From the NCBI GenBank assembly GCA_046348855.1, contig JAXMDK010000011.1:62001-126000 (forward strand): 64,000 bases of DNA. Direction: 5' to 3'. The notes under the pieces are model-generated. The model was not told the origin of the DNA, made no database searches, and saw only the letters and a list, made by a program, of their open reading frames with translations. The position numbers were made by a program, and so were the translations under genes. Source of the DNA: TMP-24 sp046348855 (lineage in GTDB: Bacteria > Pseudomonadota > Alphaproteobacteria > Rhodobacterales > Rhodobacteraceae). Each line of letters begins with the position of its first letter. Within the stretch, counting starts at the first letter, position 1. Of the stretch, positions 7,788 through 15,248 are shown piece after piece.

Positions 7788-8831
7788 TCAGCCGGAAAAG
7801 CGGGCGAGGGTCGCGGCGTCGGGGGCGATATCGCCGATCCGGTCACGCACCCAGTCGGGGTTGTAGTAGGTGTCGAGATACCGCTGGCCGCTGTCGCACA
7901 TCAGCGTCACGACCGATCCGGTGCGCCCTGCCGCCTGCATCTCGCGCGCGACCTGCAATGTGCCCCAGATGTTCGTGCCGGTCGAGGGGCCGGCCTTGCG
8001 GCCCGTCTGCCTTTCGAGCCACAGCATCGCTGCGACGCTCGCGGTGTCGGGGACCGGGATCATCCGGTCGATCACGTCATGCTGGAAGGAGGGTTCGACC
8101 TTCGGCCGGCCGATCCCCTCGATCCGGCTGGAACAGGCGCGGGTCAGCGTGAGGTCGCGCGTCCTGTAGCTGTCGTAAAAGACCGAGTTTTCCGGGTCGA
8201 CGACGACAAGTTCCGTCGGATGGCTCATGTAGCGCACGTAGCGGCCAAGGGTGGCAGAGGTGCCGCCGGTGCCTGCGCTCATCACGACCGCCGCCGGTAT
8301 CGGATGCGGCTCGCGCTTCATCTGGGCAAAGATGCTTTCGGCGATGTTGTTGTTGCCGCGCCAGTCGGTCGCGCGTTCGGCAAACATGAACTGGTCCATG
8401 AAATAGCCGCCGGTTGCGGTGGCCAGGGTCACGGCGGCGTCGTGCATCTCGGGGGCCGAGCCGACGAAATGGCACTCGCCGCCGTAAAAGCGGATCAGGT
8501 CGATCTTCGACTGTGCCGTGGTTTTCGGCATGACTGCGATGAACCGCAGGCCGAGCATGCGGGCGAAATAGGCCTCGGATACCGCCGTGCTGCCGGACGA
8601 GGCCTCGATCACCGGGCGGCCTTCCGCCAGCTTGCCGTTGCACAAGGCATAGAGAAACAGCGACCGCGCCAGCCGGTGCTTGAGGCTGCCGGTCGGATGT
8701 GTGCTTTCGTCCTTGAGATAGATGTCGATGCCCGAAAGGCCCGGAACATCCAGCCGGAACAGATGCGTGTCGGCCGACCGCTGGAAATCCGCCTCGATCT
8801 TGCGGATGGCTTGATGAACCCAGTCACGCAT
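7788..8831 (-). CDS. Cysteine-synthase-family PLP enzyme
   Basis: A fold-type II PLP enzyme of 347 residues. The PLP lysine is Lys51 in TGSLKHRLA; the substrate loop SSGSTAVSEA replaces the usual SSGNTG, and GTGGTSATLGRY matches the phosphate-binding loop. Family members make cysteine from O-acetylserine, or act as cystathionine synthases or cysteine-releasing lyases; the altered SSGST loop means the exact reaction is uncertain. The ATG at 8831 overlaps the yidD end by eight bases, so it is translationally coupled to rnpA-yidD. Being directly ahead of the sulfur-using ttcA suggests, but does not prove, a sulfur-supply role. Confidence 0.85.
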   Translation of the reverse strand: MRDWVHQAIRKIEADFQRSADTHLFRLDVPGLSGIDIYLKDESTHPTGSLKHRLARSLFLYALCNGKLAEGRPVIEASSGSTAVSEAYFARMLGLRFIAVMPKTTAQSKIDLIRFYGGECHFVGSAPEMHDAAVTLATATGGYFMDQFMFAERATDWRGNNNIAESIFAQMKREPHPIPAAVVMSAGTGGTSATLGRYVRYMSHPTELVVVDPENSVFYDSYRTRDLTLTRACSSRIEGIGRPKVEPSFQHDVIDRMIPVPDTASVAAMLWLERQTGRKAGPSTGTNIWGTLQVAREMQAAGRTGSVVTLMCDSGQRYLDTYYNPDWVRDRIGDIAPDAATLARFSG

Positions 8832-9078
8832 GTCCGTTTCCCTTGTCGATCTTCTTCTTGTCCGGCACCGGGTCATATCCCGAACCGCCCCAGGGATGGC
8901 AGCGCCCGATGCGGCGTAACGCTAGCCAGCCGCCCTTCAGCGCCCCGTGACGTTCCAGCGCCTCGAGCGCATAGGCCGAGCAGGTCGGCTGATAGCGGCA
9001 GGAATGACCGACCCAGGGGGAAAAGACCAGCCGATAGGCGCGGACGGGCAGGGCGAACAGGTGGGCGAGTGGGCTCAT
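8824..9078 (-). CDS. yidD: Membrane protein insertion efficiency factor YidD
   Basis: An 84-residue YidD protein with the family pattern: an N-terminal hydrophobic/amphipathic stretch, FSPWVGHSCRYQPTCSAYALEAL, then GWLALRRIGRCHPWGGSGYDPVP, keeping the three conserved cysteines. It helps YidC insert membrane proteins. The start overlaps the rnpA stop (ATGA), the standard arrangement, and the stop lies inside the start of the next gene. Confidence 0.96.
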   Translation of the reverse strand: MSPLAHLFALPVRAYRLVFSPWVGHSCRYQPTCSAYALEALERHGALKGGWLALRRIGRCHPWGGSGYDPVPDKKKIDKGNGHA

Positions 9079-9494
9079 GGCTTGGCGTGGATCTGTGCCA
9101 GCGCGCGGGACAGGTCGGCCAGCATCTGGGCGAAGTCGCGGCTGACGGTCGTTTCCGGGCGGCCGACCAGAACGTAATCCCAGCCGGGCCGGCCCTCGGC
9201 CGGCAGGATGGCGCGGGCCAACGCCCGCAGGCGGCGCTTGGCGCGGTTGCGGATCACGGCGTTGCCGACTTTCTTGGAGCAGGTGAAGCCGACGCGGATC
9301 AGGTCAGGGGCGGCCTCGCCCTCGCGGCGGGCGCGGGCCTGAACCAGAAAGCCGCCGGTGCCCTGGCGGCGGGCTTGGGCGGCGCGCAGAAAATCGGCGC
9401 GACGGGCCAGAACCTCCAGACGAACGGAAACCGCCGGAGGCGATGCCGCGTCCGGCCCTGTCTGGCCGTGCGCGGGTGCCTCCGGCGGCGTCAT
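9075..9494 (-). CDS. rnpA: Ribonuclease P protein component
   Basis: The basic protein subunit of RNase P, which matures the 5' ends of tRNAs. The conserved core RVGFTCSKKVGNAVIRNRAKRRLR is complete and the product is 139 residues with an Ala/Pro-rich N-terminal extension. I placed the start at ATG 9494, 20 bases after the rpmH stop; the open frame continues through rpmH but that part is a shadow. It lies in the conserved rpmH-rnpA-yidD operon, with an ATGA overlap with yidD. Confidence 0.95.
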   Translation of the reverse strand: MTPPEAPAHGQTGPDAASPPAVSVRLEVLARRADFLRAAQARRQGTGGFLVQARARREGEAAPDLIRVGFTCSKKVGNAVIRNRAKRRLRALARAILPAEGRPGWDYVLVGRPETTVSRDFAQMLADLSRALAQIHAKP

Positions 9495-9514
9495 GCCGTG
9501 TGACCGGTCGAGGC

Positions 9515-9649
9515 TTACGCCGAAAGAACCTTGCGGCCGCGGGCGCGGCGGGCGTTCAGCACCTTGCGGCCGCCCTTGGTGGCCATGCGCGCGCGGAACC
9601 CGTGGCGACGGGCGCGAACCAGGTTCGACGGTTGATAAGTGCGTTTCAT
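9515..9649 (-). CDS. rpmH: 50S ribosomal protein L34
   Basis: A 44-residue protein, MKRTYQPSNLVRARRHGFRA at the start and GRKVLSA at the end: unmistakable bL34, the small basic protein of the large ribosomal subunit. GGAG lies about eight bases before the ATG on the minus strand. It is the first gene of the rpmH-rnpA-yidD operon and has a strong sigma-70-type promoter just upstream. Confidence 0.98.
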   Translation of the reverse strand: MKRTYQPSNLVRARRHGFRARMATKGGRKVLNARRARGRKVLSA

Positions 9650-9719
9650 CGCTTGTTCTCCGGGTCATCCTGCCCAAACCCCGCGGAAGGGATTCGAAGG
9701 CCTGTCATTCGAAGCCCGG

Positions 9720-9748
9720 TCCATAGACGCCCCTTGGCGCCAAGTCAA
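9720..9748 (-). promoter_or_regulatory. Sigma-70-type promoter of rpmH-rnpA-yidD
   Basis: On the minus strand a -35 box TTGACT (9748-9743) and a -10 box TATGGA (9725-9720) are separated by exactly 17 bases, placing the start of transcription near 9713, about 64 bases before rpmH. The spacer contains a perfect 10-base palindrome, TTGGCGCCAA (9734-9743), that touches the -35 box and could be a protein-binding site. Confidence 0.7.
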
Positions 9749-9886
9749 CCGCGGCGCTGGCGAATTTCGCGGTCTTCTCCGGCGCTGGCCCTTGGCACGG
9801 ACCGCATTGGGCGACTATCCTTTCGCGAACCGCCCGGTCGTGCCGCCGGCATGCGGCCCCGTTCCCAAGGCCGCGAAGGGCCAGCG

Positions 9887-11284
9887 ATGTTTCTCAAGTC
9901 CCTGTCCGGGCGTTTCCTGATCCTGACGATGCTGTTCGTCATGCTGGCCGAGGTGCTGATCTTCGTGCCTTCGGTGGCGCGATTCCGCGAGGATTACATC
10001 CGTTCGCGTCTGGAACGGGCGCAGATCGCCTCGCTGGCTTTGCTGGCGGCGGGCGACATGATCGACGAAAAGGTCGAGAAGGAGCTTCTGGCCAACGCCG
10101 AGGTCTACAACGTCGTGCTGCGGCGCGACGACATGCGCGAATTGGTGCTGTCCTCGCCGATCCCGGCGCCGATCGAGGCCACCTACGACATGCGCGAGCC
10201 CGGCGCCTGGGTGCTGATCCGCGATGCCGTGCACTGCCTGTTCGAACCGCAGAACCACATCATGCGGGTGATCGGCGATCCGGTGAAGCAGGCGGGGCTC
10301 TTGATCGAGGCGACGATGGACACCGCGCCCCTGCGCAAGGCGATGATCGAGTACGGGCTGCGCATCCTTGGCCTGTCGGCGGTCATTTCCGGCCTGACCG
10401 CGGCCTTGCTGTTCCTTGCGGTGCGCCGGGTGCTGGTCAACCCGATCCGGCGGGTCGTGCACCACATGTCCGCCTATGCCGACGCGCCGGAAGACGTGCG
10501 CCGCGTGATCGAGCCGCAGTCGGAAGTGACCGAACTGCGCGAGGCCGAGGTGGCGCTGCAGATGATGCAGAAACAGCTGACCAGCGCCCTGAAGCAGAAG
10601 GACCGGCTGGCCCAGCTGGGCGGCGCGGTCGCGCGCATCAGCCACGACCTGCGCAACATCCTGACGACCGCGCAACTGATGACCGACCGCATCGGCGGCT
10701 CGTCCGATCCCGCGGTGGCGCGCGCGGCGCCCAAGCTCGTCGCTTCGATCAGCCGGGCCGTGACCTTGTGCGAATCGACCCTGGCCTTCGGCAAGGCCGA
10801 AGAGCCGCCACCGCGCCTGACCCGGTTCATGTTCCTGACGCTTGCCGAGGAAGTGACCGAGGCCGAGCGGCTGGGCGGCACCGGTCTGGCCGAATTCGTC
10901 ATCGACGCCGCCCCCAGCCTGACGATCCGCGCCGACCGCGAACAGCTTTACCGGGTGCTGTCGAACCTGGCCCGCAATGCCTGCCAGGCGATCGAGGCGA
11001 CCGGACAGCCCGGCACCATCGAGATCGGTGCGGGTGAGGAGGACGGCGGCTGGTGGATCCGCATCGGCGATACCGGGCCGGGCCTGCCTCAAAAGACCCG
11101 CGAACATCTGTTCCAGGCCTTCCACCCCGGCAACCGCAAGGGCGGCACCGGCCTCGGCCTTGCCATCGCCGCCGAACTGGTGAGGGGCCACGGCGGGCGA
11201 CTGGAGCTGGTGCGGTCAGACGAACATGGCACGGAGTTCATGGCGCACCTGCCGCGCGACTTGCCCTTGGGGGACCAAGGGTAG
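9887..11284 (+). CDS. Membrane sensor histidine kinase
   Basis: A 465-residue two-component kinase. Membrane helices at about 8-30 and 156-180 enclose a periplasmic sensor region; a HAMP-like linker follows. The phosphoacceptor is His253 in ISHDLRN, the N box is NLARNACQAIE, and G boxes DTGPGLP and GGTGLGLAIA are intact, so it should be catalytically competent. ATG 9887 has GAAGGG six bases upstream. No response regulator lies next to it, so its partner is encoded elsewhere. It is transcribed divergently from rpmH across a 237-base gap. Confidence 0.92.
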   Translation: MFLKSLSGRFLILTMLFVMLAEVLIFVPSVARFREDYIRSRLERAQIASLALLAAGDMIDEKVEKELLANAEVYNVVLRRDDMRELVLSSPIPAPIEATYDMREPGAWVLIRDAVHCLFEPQNHIMRVIGDPVKQAGLLIEATMDTAPLRKAMIEYGLRILGLSAVISGLTAALLFLAVRRVLVNPIRRVVHHMSAYADAPEDVRRVIEPQSEVTELREAEVALQMMQKQLTSALKQKDRLAQLGGAVARISHDLRNILTTAQLMTDRIGGSSDPAVARAAPKLVASISRAVTLCESTLAFGKAEEPPPRLTRFMFLTLAEEVTEAERLGGTGLAEFVIDAAPSLTIRADREQLYRVLSNLARNACQAIEATGQPGTIEIGAGEEDGGWWIRIGDTGPGLPQKTREHLFQAFHPGNRKGGTGLGLAIAAELVRGHGGRLELVRSDEHGTEFMAHLPRDLPLGDQG

Positions 11285-11328
11285 GCGACGGGCCGGGCTG
11301 CTGTCCGGTCGCTGGAAGGTAGTCCTGC

Positions 11329-11832
11329 CTAGTGCTTTTTCTTTTTCTTCTTGGGCTCGCCCCCGTCGGCCAGCGCGGCCAGCCGCTTGGCGAAACCCGC
11401 CCCGTCCAGCGCCGCCATCGCCTCGCCGGTCTGGGCGATCTGCGCCATCGCCGAATGCAGCGCCGCCAGCCGCACGTCGCCGGTTGCGGCCTCGAGCGCG
11501 ATCAGCCGGTCCAGCAGCGGCGCCACCACCAGCCGCTGGCGCGCCAGCGCGATCCGGCGCAGCACTTCCCAGGGATCGGCGGGTGCGGTGAAATATTCCT
11601 TGCGGTCGCCGGGCACTCTGGCGACGCCGATCAGGTTCCAGCCGCGCAGCTCCTTCAGCGCCGTCGACACGTTCGACCGCGCCAGCCCCAGGCCCGCGAC
11701 AAGCTCGTCGGCGCAAGGCGCCTGCGCCGCTCGCCAGATCGCGGAAAAGCACTGGCCTGCGGGGCGCGACAGGCCAAAGGCCGCGGCGATCCCGGCAAAG
11801 ACGTCGGCCACGGTCGTATCGGTCAAGGGCAT
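11329..11832 (-). CDS. GbsR/MarR-like transcriptional regulator
   Basis: A 167-residue winged-helix protein. Residues about 20-85 contain a helix-turn-helix typical of GbsR-like proteins (CADELVAGLGLARSNVSTAL, then a wing with VPGDRKEYF), followed by an alpha-helical dimerisation region. GbsR proteins control glycine-betaine synthesis or osmolyte transport in other bacteria; the target here is unknown. The C-terminus ends in six consecutive lysines and a histidine. The gene is convergent with the sensor kinase and downstream of the mutarotase gene, from which a GC-rich palindrome separates it. Confidence 0.8.
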   Translation of the reverse strand: MPLTDTTVADVFAGIAAAFGLSRPAGQCFSAIWRAAQAPCADELVAGLGLARSNVSTALKELRGWNLIGVARVPGDRKEYFTAPADPWEVLRRIALARQRLVVAPLLDRLIALEAATGDVRLAALHSAMAQIAQTGEAMAALDGAGFAKRLAALADGGEPKKKKKKH

Positions 11833-11866
11833 GGTCGCTCCGCTGGTCGGTCGAATTACACAAGCG

Positions 11867-11882
11867 CCGGCCCCGGGGCCGG
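11867..11882 (-). terminator. GC palindrome after the mutarotase gene
   Basis: A perfect 16-base palindrome, CCGGCCCCGGGGCCGG, lies nine bases past the mutarotase stop and 35 bases before the GbsR-like start. It can form a short strong hairpin, though no clear U-run follows, so termination is only a possibility. Confidence 0.4.
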
Positions 11883-11890
11883 GTCAACCC

Positions 11891-12883
11891 CTAGAGGCGG
11901 ACAAACTGCCACTCGGTGCGCTGGCGCCAGTGGGTTCCCGGCCGCAGCAGGATCGACGGAAAGCCGGCCCGGCCCGGCGCGTCCGGCCAGAACTGCGGCT
12001 CGAGCGCGACCCCGGCGCGCGGGCCATAGGGCACGCCGGTCAAGCCGGGAAAGTGCCCGGTTTTGATGCCGGCGCCATCATAGACCTGCAGGCCCGGCGC
12101 ATCGGTCAGAAGCCGCATCTCCACCCCCCGCGCCCCCCGGAGGGTCGCGGCCAGCGCCACCTTGCCCGGCCCGTCGGCCAAACAGAAATTGTTGTCAAGC
12201 GGCTCGGCCGCCGAAAGATCGCGACCGCCGCGGAAGTCGAAGCGGGTTCCGGCCACCGGTGCCGGCGGGAAGGGCAGGCCCTGCGCATCGGCCGCCAGAT
12301 AGCGGTCGGCGGCAACCGTCAGCCGGTGGCCCTCGGTCGTCGCGCCGCCGTCGAGGTTCCAGTAGGAATGGTTGGCGAGGTTCATCAGCGTCGGCGCGTC
12401 GGTCGTTGCGGTCAACTCCAGCGACAGGCGGCCGGGCGGCGCCAGCCGGAAGCTGGCCGACAGCGCCCGGTTGCCCGGAAAGCCGCCCAGCCCGTCGGGC
12501 AGATCCAGCCGCAGGGTGCAGCTGTCGGCGGTCGCCTCGGCGATCCGCCAGACCTGAAGGTCGGTGCCGCTTGCGCCGGAATGCAGGGTGGTCGAGACGC
12601 CCTCGTTCGCCTCGAACCGACAGGTCCGGCCGGCGATCTCGGCCTGTGCGCCGCCGATCCGGTTGGCCACCGGACCCACCAGCGAGCCGAACCAGCGGCA
12701 GGGGCCTTCATAGGCGGCGACGCTGTCCGACCCCAGCGTCAGCGGCCAGGGTGTTCCCGCCAGCCGCAGATCCTGCAGAGTCGCGCCCAGGGTAAGGATC
12801 GTTGCCGACATCTCGCCGGCGGCCAGGCGGATGGCCTCGACCTCCACACCTTGGCGCGTGACACCGAAGCGGCGGATGGTCAC
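11891..12883 (-). CDS. galM: Aldose 1-epimerase (mutarotase)
   Basis: A GalM-family beta-sandwich enzyme of 330 residues that interconverts alpha and beta anomers of aldoses. The family block ANHSYWNLDGG is present, with the catalytic histidine, and a late ALEPQFWPDAP block carries the glutamate. The GTG start (12883) overlaps the stop of the SMP-30 gene (GTGA), so the two are coupled: an anomer-converting step beside a sugar lactonase suggests a shared aldose or lactone pathway. I use galM as a family name; the true sugar is unknown. Confidence 0.87.
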   Translation of the reverse strand: MTIRRFGVTRQGVEVEAIRLAAGEMSATILTLGATLQDLRLAGTPWPLTLGSDSVAAYEGPCRWFGSLVGPVANRIGGAQAEIAGRTCRFEANEGVSTTLHSGASGTDLQVWRIAEATADSCTLRLDLPDGLGGFPGNRALSASFRLAPPGRLSLELTATTDAPTLMNLANHSYWNLDGGATTEGHRLTVAADRYLAADAQGLPFPPAPVAGTRFDFRGGRDLSAAEPLDNNFCLADGPGKVALAATLRGARGVEMRLLTDAPGLQVYDGAGIKTGHFPGLTGVPYGPRAGVALEPQFWPDAPGRAGFPSILLRPGTHWRQRTEWQFVRL

Positions 12884-13740
12884 AGGACCACCGGATATTC
12901 GGGCAGACCGCGCGCCCCCGGCTCGGCGGCGAACACGCAGCCATTGTCCGGCTCGCGCGCCAGCAGGTCGGCCGAAAGGCCCTCGCGCGCCGAGGTGACG
13001 AACAGCGTTGCATAGTCAGGCCCGCCGAAGGCCGGGCAGGATGAATTCCGCCCGCCGACCGCCACCGCGGAGACGAACCCGCCGTCCGGCCCGTAGGCGG
13101 CCACCCGCGCCGATCCCCATTCCGCGATCCACAGCAGCCCATCGGCGTCATAGACCGCGCCGTCGGGTTCGCGCCCTTGGGGGCCGTGGTCGATGAACAG
13201 TTGCGGATCGCCCTTCGGCCAGCCGTGCAGCGGGTCCAGCGCCACCCGCCAGACCCTGCGTTCTGCCGAATCGGCAAAGCAGGCAAACCGCCGGTCGGGG
13301 CTGAAGCTGATGGCGTTGGGGATGGTGATGCCGGGAAACAGGCCGCGCATCTCGCCCCGGTAATAGCGCCAGATCGCGCCCATGCCCGGCTGCGCGGTCT
13401 TGCCCATCGTGCCGATCCAGAAGCCGCCCCAGGGATCGGCGCGCCCGTCGTTCGAGCGGGTCAGGGGATTGTCGGCCTCGAGCGCGGTCACATGGTCCCA
13501 GTCGCCGCTTTCCAGGTCCATCACCCACAAGGCGGTTTCGCTGGCCACCAGAAGCCGGTCGTCGTCGATCCACCCGGCGGCCGAGGCCATTTCAGCAAAG
13601 TCCCACTGCCGCGGCCCGCTGGCGTCGCGGGTCAGCAGCCTGCGGCCGAGAATGTCGAACCAGTAAAGCTGCTGGCGTCCGGGATGCCAGATCGGCCCTT
13701 CGCCCAGCTTGCAGGGTCGGTCATCGAAGATCCGGCTCAT
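12880..13740 (-). CDS. SMP-30/gluconolactonase family sugar lactonase
   Basis: A 286-residue six-bladed beta-propeller of the SMP-30/gluconolaconase/LRE family. The N-terminal GEGPIWHPGRQQLYWFDI supplies the metal-binding glutamate, NDGRADPWGGFWIGT, PNAISFSPD and EPDGAVYDADGLLWIAEW supply the Asn and Asp ligands expected for a Ca/Zn site. Such enzymes hydrolyse aldonolactones in oxidative sugar catabolism. It is the first gene of a two-gene operon with the mutarotase. Confidence 0.9.
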   Translation of the reverse strand: MSRIFDDRPCKLGEGPIWHPGRQQLYWFDILGRRLLTRDASGPRQWDFAEMASAAGWIDDDRLLVASETALWVMDLESGDWDHVTALEADNPLTRSNDGRADPWGGFWIGTMGKTAQPGMGAIWRYYRGEMRGLFPGITIPNAISFSPDRRFACFADSAERRVWRVALDPLHGWPKGDPQLFIDHGPQGREPDGAVYDADGLLWIAEWGSARVAAYGPDGGFVSAVAVGGRNSSCPAFGGPDYATLFVTSAREGLSADLLAREPDNGCVFAAEPGARGLPEYPVVL

Positions 13741-13802
13741 CTGTCGTTACCCCCTCCGGTCCTCGCCGTGTTGCCGGCCGCGACGCATCTATAGCGCGAC
13801 TT

Positions 13803-14666
13803 TCAGCCCGCTGCGCAAGAAACAATCGCCTTGGCCAGTCCGCGCAGCAGATCGTCATAAAGCCCCGCGCCGGTCGTCAGGGTCAGGCCTTCGGGATCGA
13901 GCGGCGGGCCGAGCCGCGCCGGGGTGCCATCGACCAGCAGGGCCGCGCGCGCCGGGTCCTGGCCGGCTTCGGGGAACAGGCAGGTGGCCTTGCCCGCCTC
14001 CAGAAGCGCCCGGATGTCATGCAGGTGCCGGGCGCCGGGTTCGGCGGCATCGCCGGTTTCCACGGACATGGCGATGGGCAGGCCGAACCGCGCGGCGAAA
14101 TAGCCGAACGCATCATGGCCGACGACGACGGGGGCCCGGACCGGGGCCAGCGTCCGGCGCAGGTCGGTTTCCAGCGCGTCCAGCCCGACCTCCGCCTGGG
14201 CGGCGTTTGCCCGATAGGTCGCGGCATGTTCGGTGTCCGCCGCGATCAGCGCGTCGCGGATCAGGCCCACCCATACCTTGGCGATTTCCGGGTCGAGCCA
14301 GGCATGGGGATCGACAGCCTCCGTGTCGGCGAAGGTGCGCCGCGCGGTGGCGGGATCGGCCAGCAGGTCCAAATGCTGCCGTCCTGCACCCTCGTCCAGA
14401 ATCCGCGCCAGCCACGGCGTCATCTCCGGCCCGACCCAGATGACCAGGTCGGCCGTCGCCAGCGCCGATGCCTGCGACGGGCGCAATTGGTAGTCGTGCG
14501 GGTCGGCCCCGCCGGTCACCAGCGCCTCCGGGGTTCCAAGATCGCCCATGACCTTGGCGGCGAGCGATTGCACCGGCGCAAAGTCGGTGACGACCTTCGG
14601 CACCGCGGCGGAAAGCGGGCGCGCCGCCAGAAGCGCGGCAAGCAGCAGGGCAGGCAGATGTCGCAT
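13803..14666 (-). CDS. znuA: Zinc ABC transporter substrate-binding protein
   Basis: A cluster A-I periplasmic metal-binding protein of 287 residues with a signal peptide (cleavage near residue 20, LSAAVP). The three zinc histidines are His57 (ADPHDYQ), His121 (VDPHAWLDP) and His184 (VVGHDAFGYF). Unlike many ZnuA proteins it lacks the His/Asp-rich loop that normally precedes the second histidine; that kind of tail is found on ZnuC instead. Transcribed divergently from zur-znuC-znuB, with a Zur-like palindrome in the 78-base gap, so repression in zinc-replete cells is expected. Confidence 0.94.
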   Translation of the reverse strand: MRHLPALLLAALLAARPLSAAVPKVVTDFAPVQSLAAKVMGDLGTPEALVTGGADPHDYQLRPSQASALATADLVIWVGPEMTPWLARILDEGAGRQHLDLLADPATARRTFADTEAVDPHAWLDPEIAKVWVGLIRDALIAADTEHAATYRANAAQAEVGLDALETDLRRTLAPVRAPVVVGHDAFGYFAARFGLPIAMSVETGDAAEPGARHLHDIRALLEAGKATCLFPEAGQDPARAALLVDGTPARLGPPLDPEGLTLTTGAGLYDDLLRGLAKAIVSCAAG

Positions 14667-14704
14667 GGGCGGTTCCGGGTTGCGGGTCGGCAGGGGTTAG
14701 ATTA

Positions 14705-14719
14705 TGTTATAGCATAACA
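14705..14719. promoter_or_regulatory. Zur box between znuA and zur
   Basis: TGTTATAGCATAACA is a perfect inverted repeat (TGTTAT / ATAACA, three-base centre) and fits the alphaproteobacterial Zur consensus. It lies 38 bases from the znuA start and 25 from the zur start, so one site can control both directions. It is the only AT-rich stretch in the gap. Confidence 0.85.
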
Positions 14720-14744
14720 GTCAAGCCAATTGCGATCCCGCGCC

Positions 14745-15248
14745 ATGCCCGACGACGCCGACGACCCCGCCCCCGCCCTTGCCTTTCACGCCCACGACCA
14801 TGCCCACTGCTGCGGCGGCCTGATCGCCGAGGCCGAGGCGATCGCCGCCAGTCGTAGCGCCCGCCTGACGCCGGTGCGGCGGCGGGTTCTGGAAATCCTG
14901 CTTGAGGAACATCGCGCGCTGGGCGCCTACGACCTGCTGGAACGGCTGGCTCGCGACGGGTTCGGCAACCAGCCGCCGGTCGCCTACCGGGCGCTCGACT
15001 TCCTGGTCGATCACGGGCTGGCGCATCGGATCGACCGGCTGAACGCCTTCATGGCCTGCACCCATCCCGGACATGCCCACACGCCGGCGGTGCTGATCTG
15101 CCGGGCCTGCCGGACGGTGGCTGAGGCTCCCGGCACCGGAGTGCGCGCCGCCATAGACCAGGCCGCGCTGGGCGCCGGATTTGCGGTCGAACGCACCACG
15201 GTCGAGGTCCTGGGCCTGTGCCCGGCCTGCCAGGAGGCTGCGGCATGA
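14745..15248 (+). CDS. zur: Zinc-responsive Fur-family repressor Zur
   Basis: A Fur-superfamily repressor of 167 residues. A winged-helix domain (about 38-100, with LTPVRRRVLEIL and PPVAYRALDFLVDHGL) is followed by the dimer domain with the structural zinc site Cys119/Cys122 and Cys159/Cys162. The N-terminus also carries a short His/Cys cluster (residues 15-23). I chose ATG 14745; an upstream TTG at 14730 would add five residues. Neither has a good ribosome binding site. The stop overlaps the znuC start. Its location with znuCB and the shared box supports zinc rather than iron sensing. Confidence 0.92.
   Translation: MPDDADDPAPALAFHAHDHAHCCGGLIAEAEAIAASRSARLTPVRRRVLEILLEEHRALGAYDLLERLARDGFGNQPPVAYRALDFLVDHGLAHRIDRLNAFMACTHPGHAHTPAVLICRACRTVAEAPGTGVRAAIDQAALGAGFAVERTTVEVLGLCPACQEAAA

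Noticed and set aside
7745..7846. Longer N-terminus for TtcA
   Set aside because: It would overlap the cysteine-synthase-like gene and adds Pro-rich residues absent from the family as I know it.
9443..9886. N-terminal extension of the sensor kinase
   Set aside because: The extra 148 residues are Arg/Pro/Gly-rich antisense to rnpA and rpmH; the ATG at 9887 starts a proper membrane helix with a ribosome binding site.
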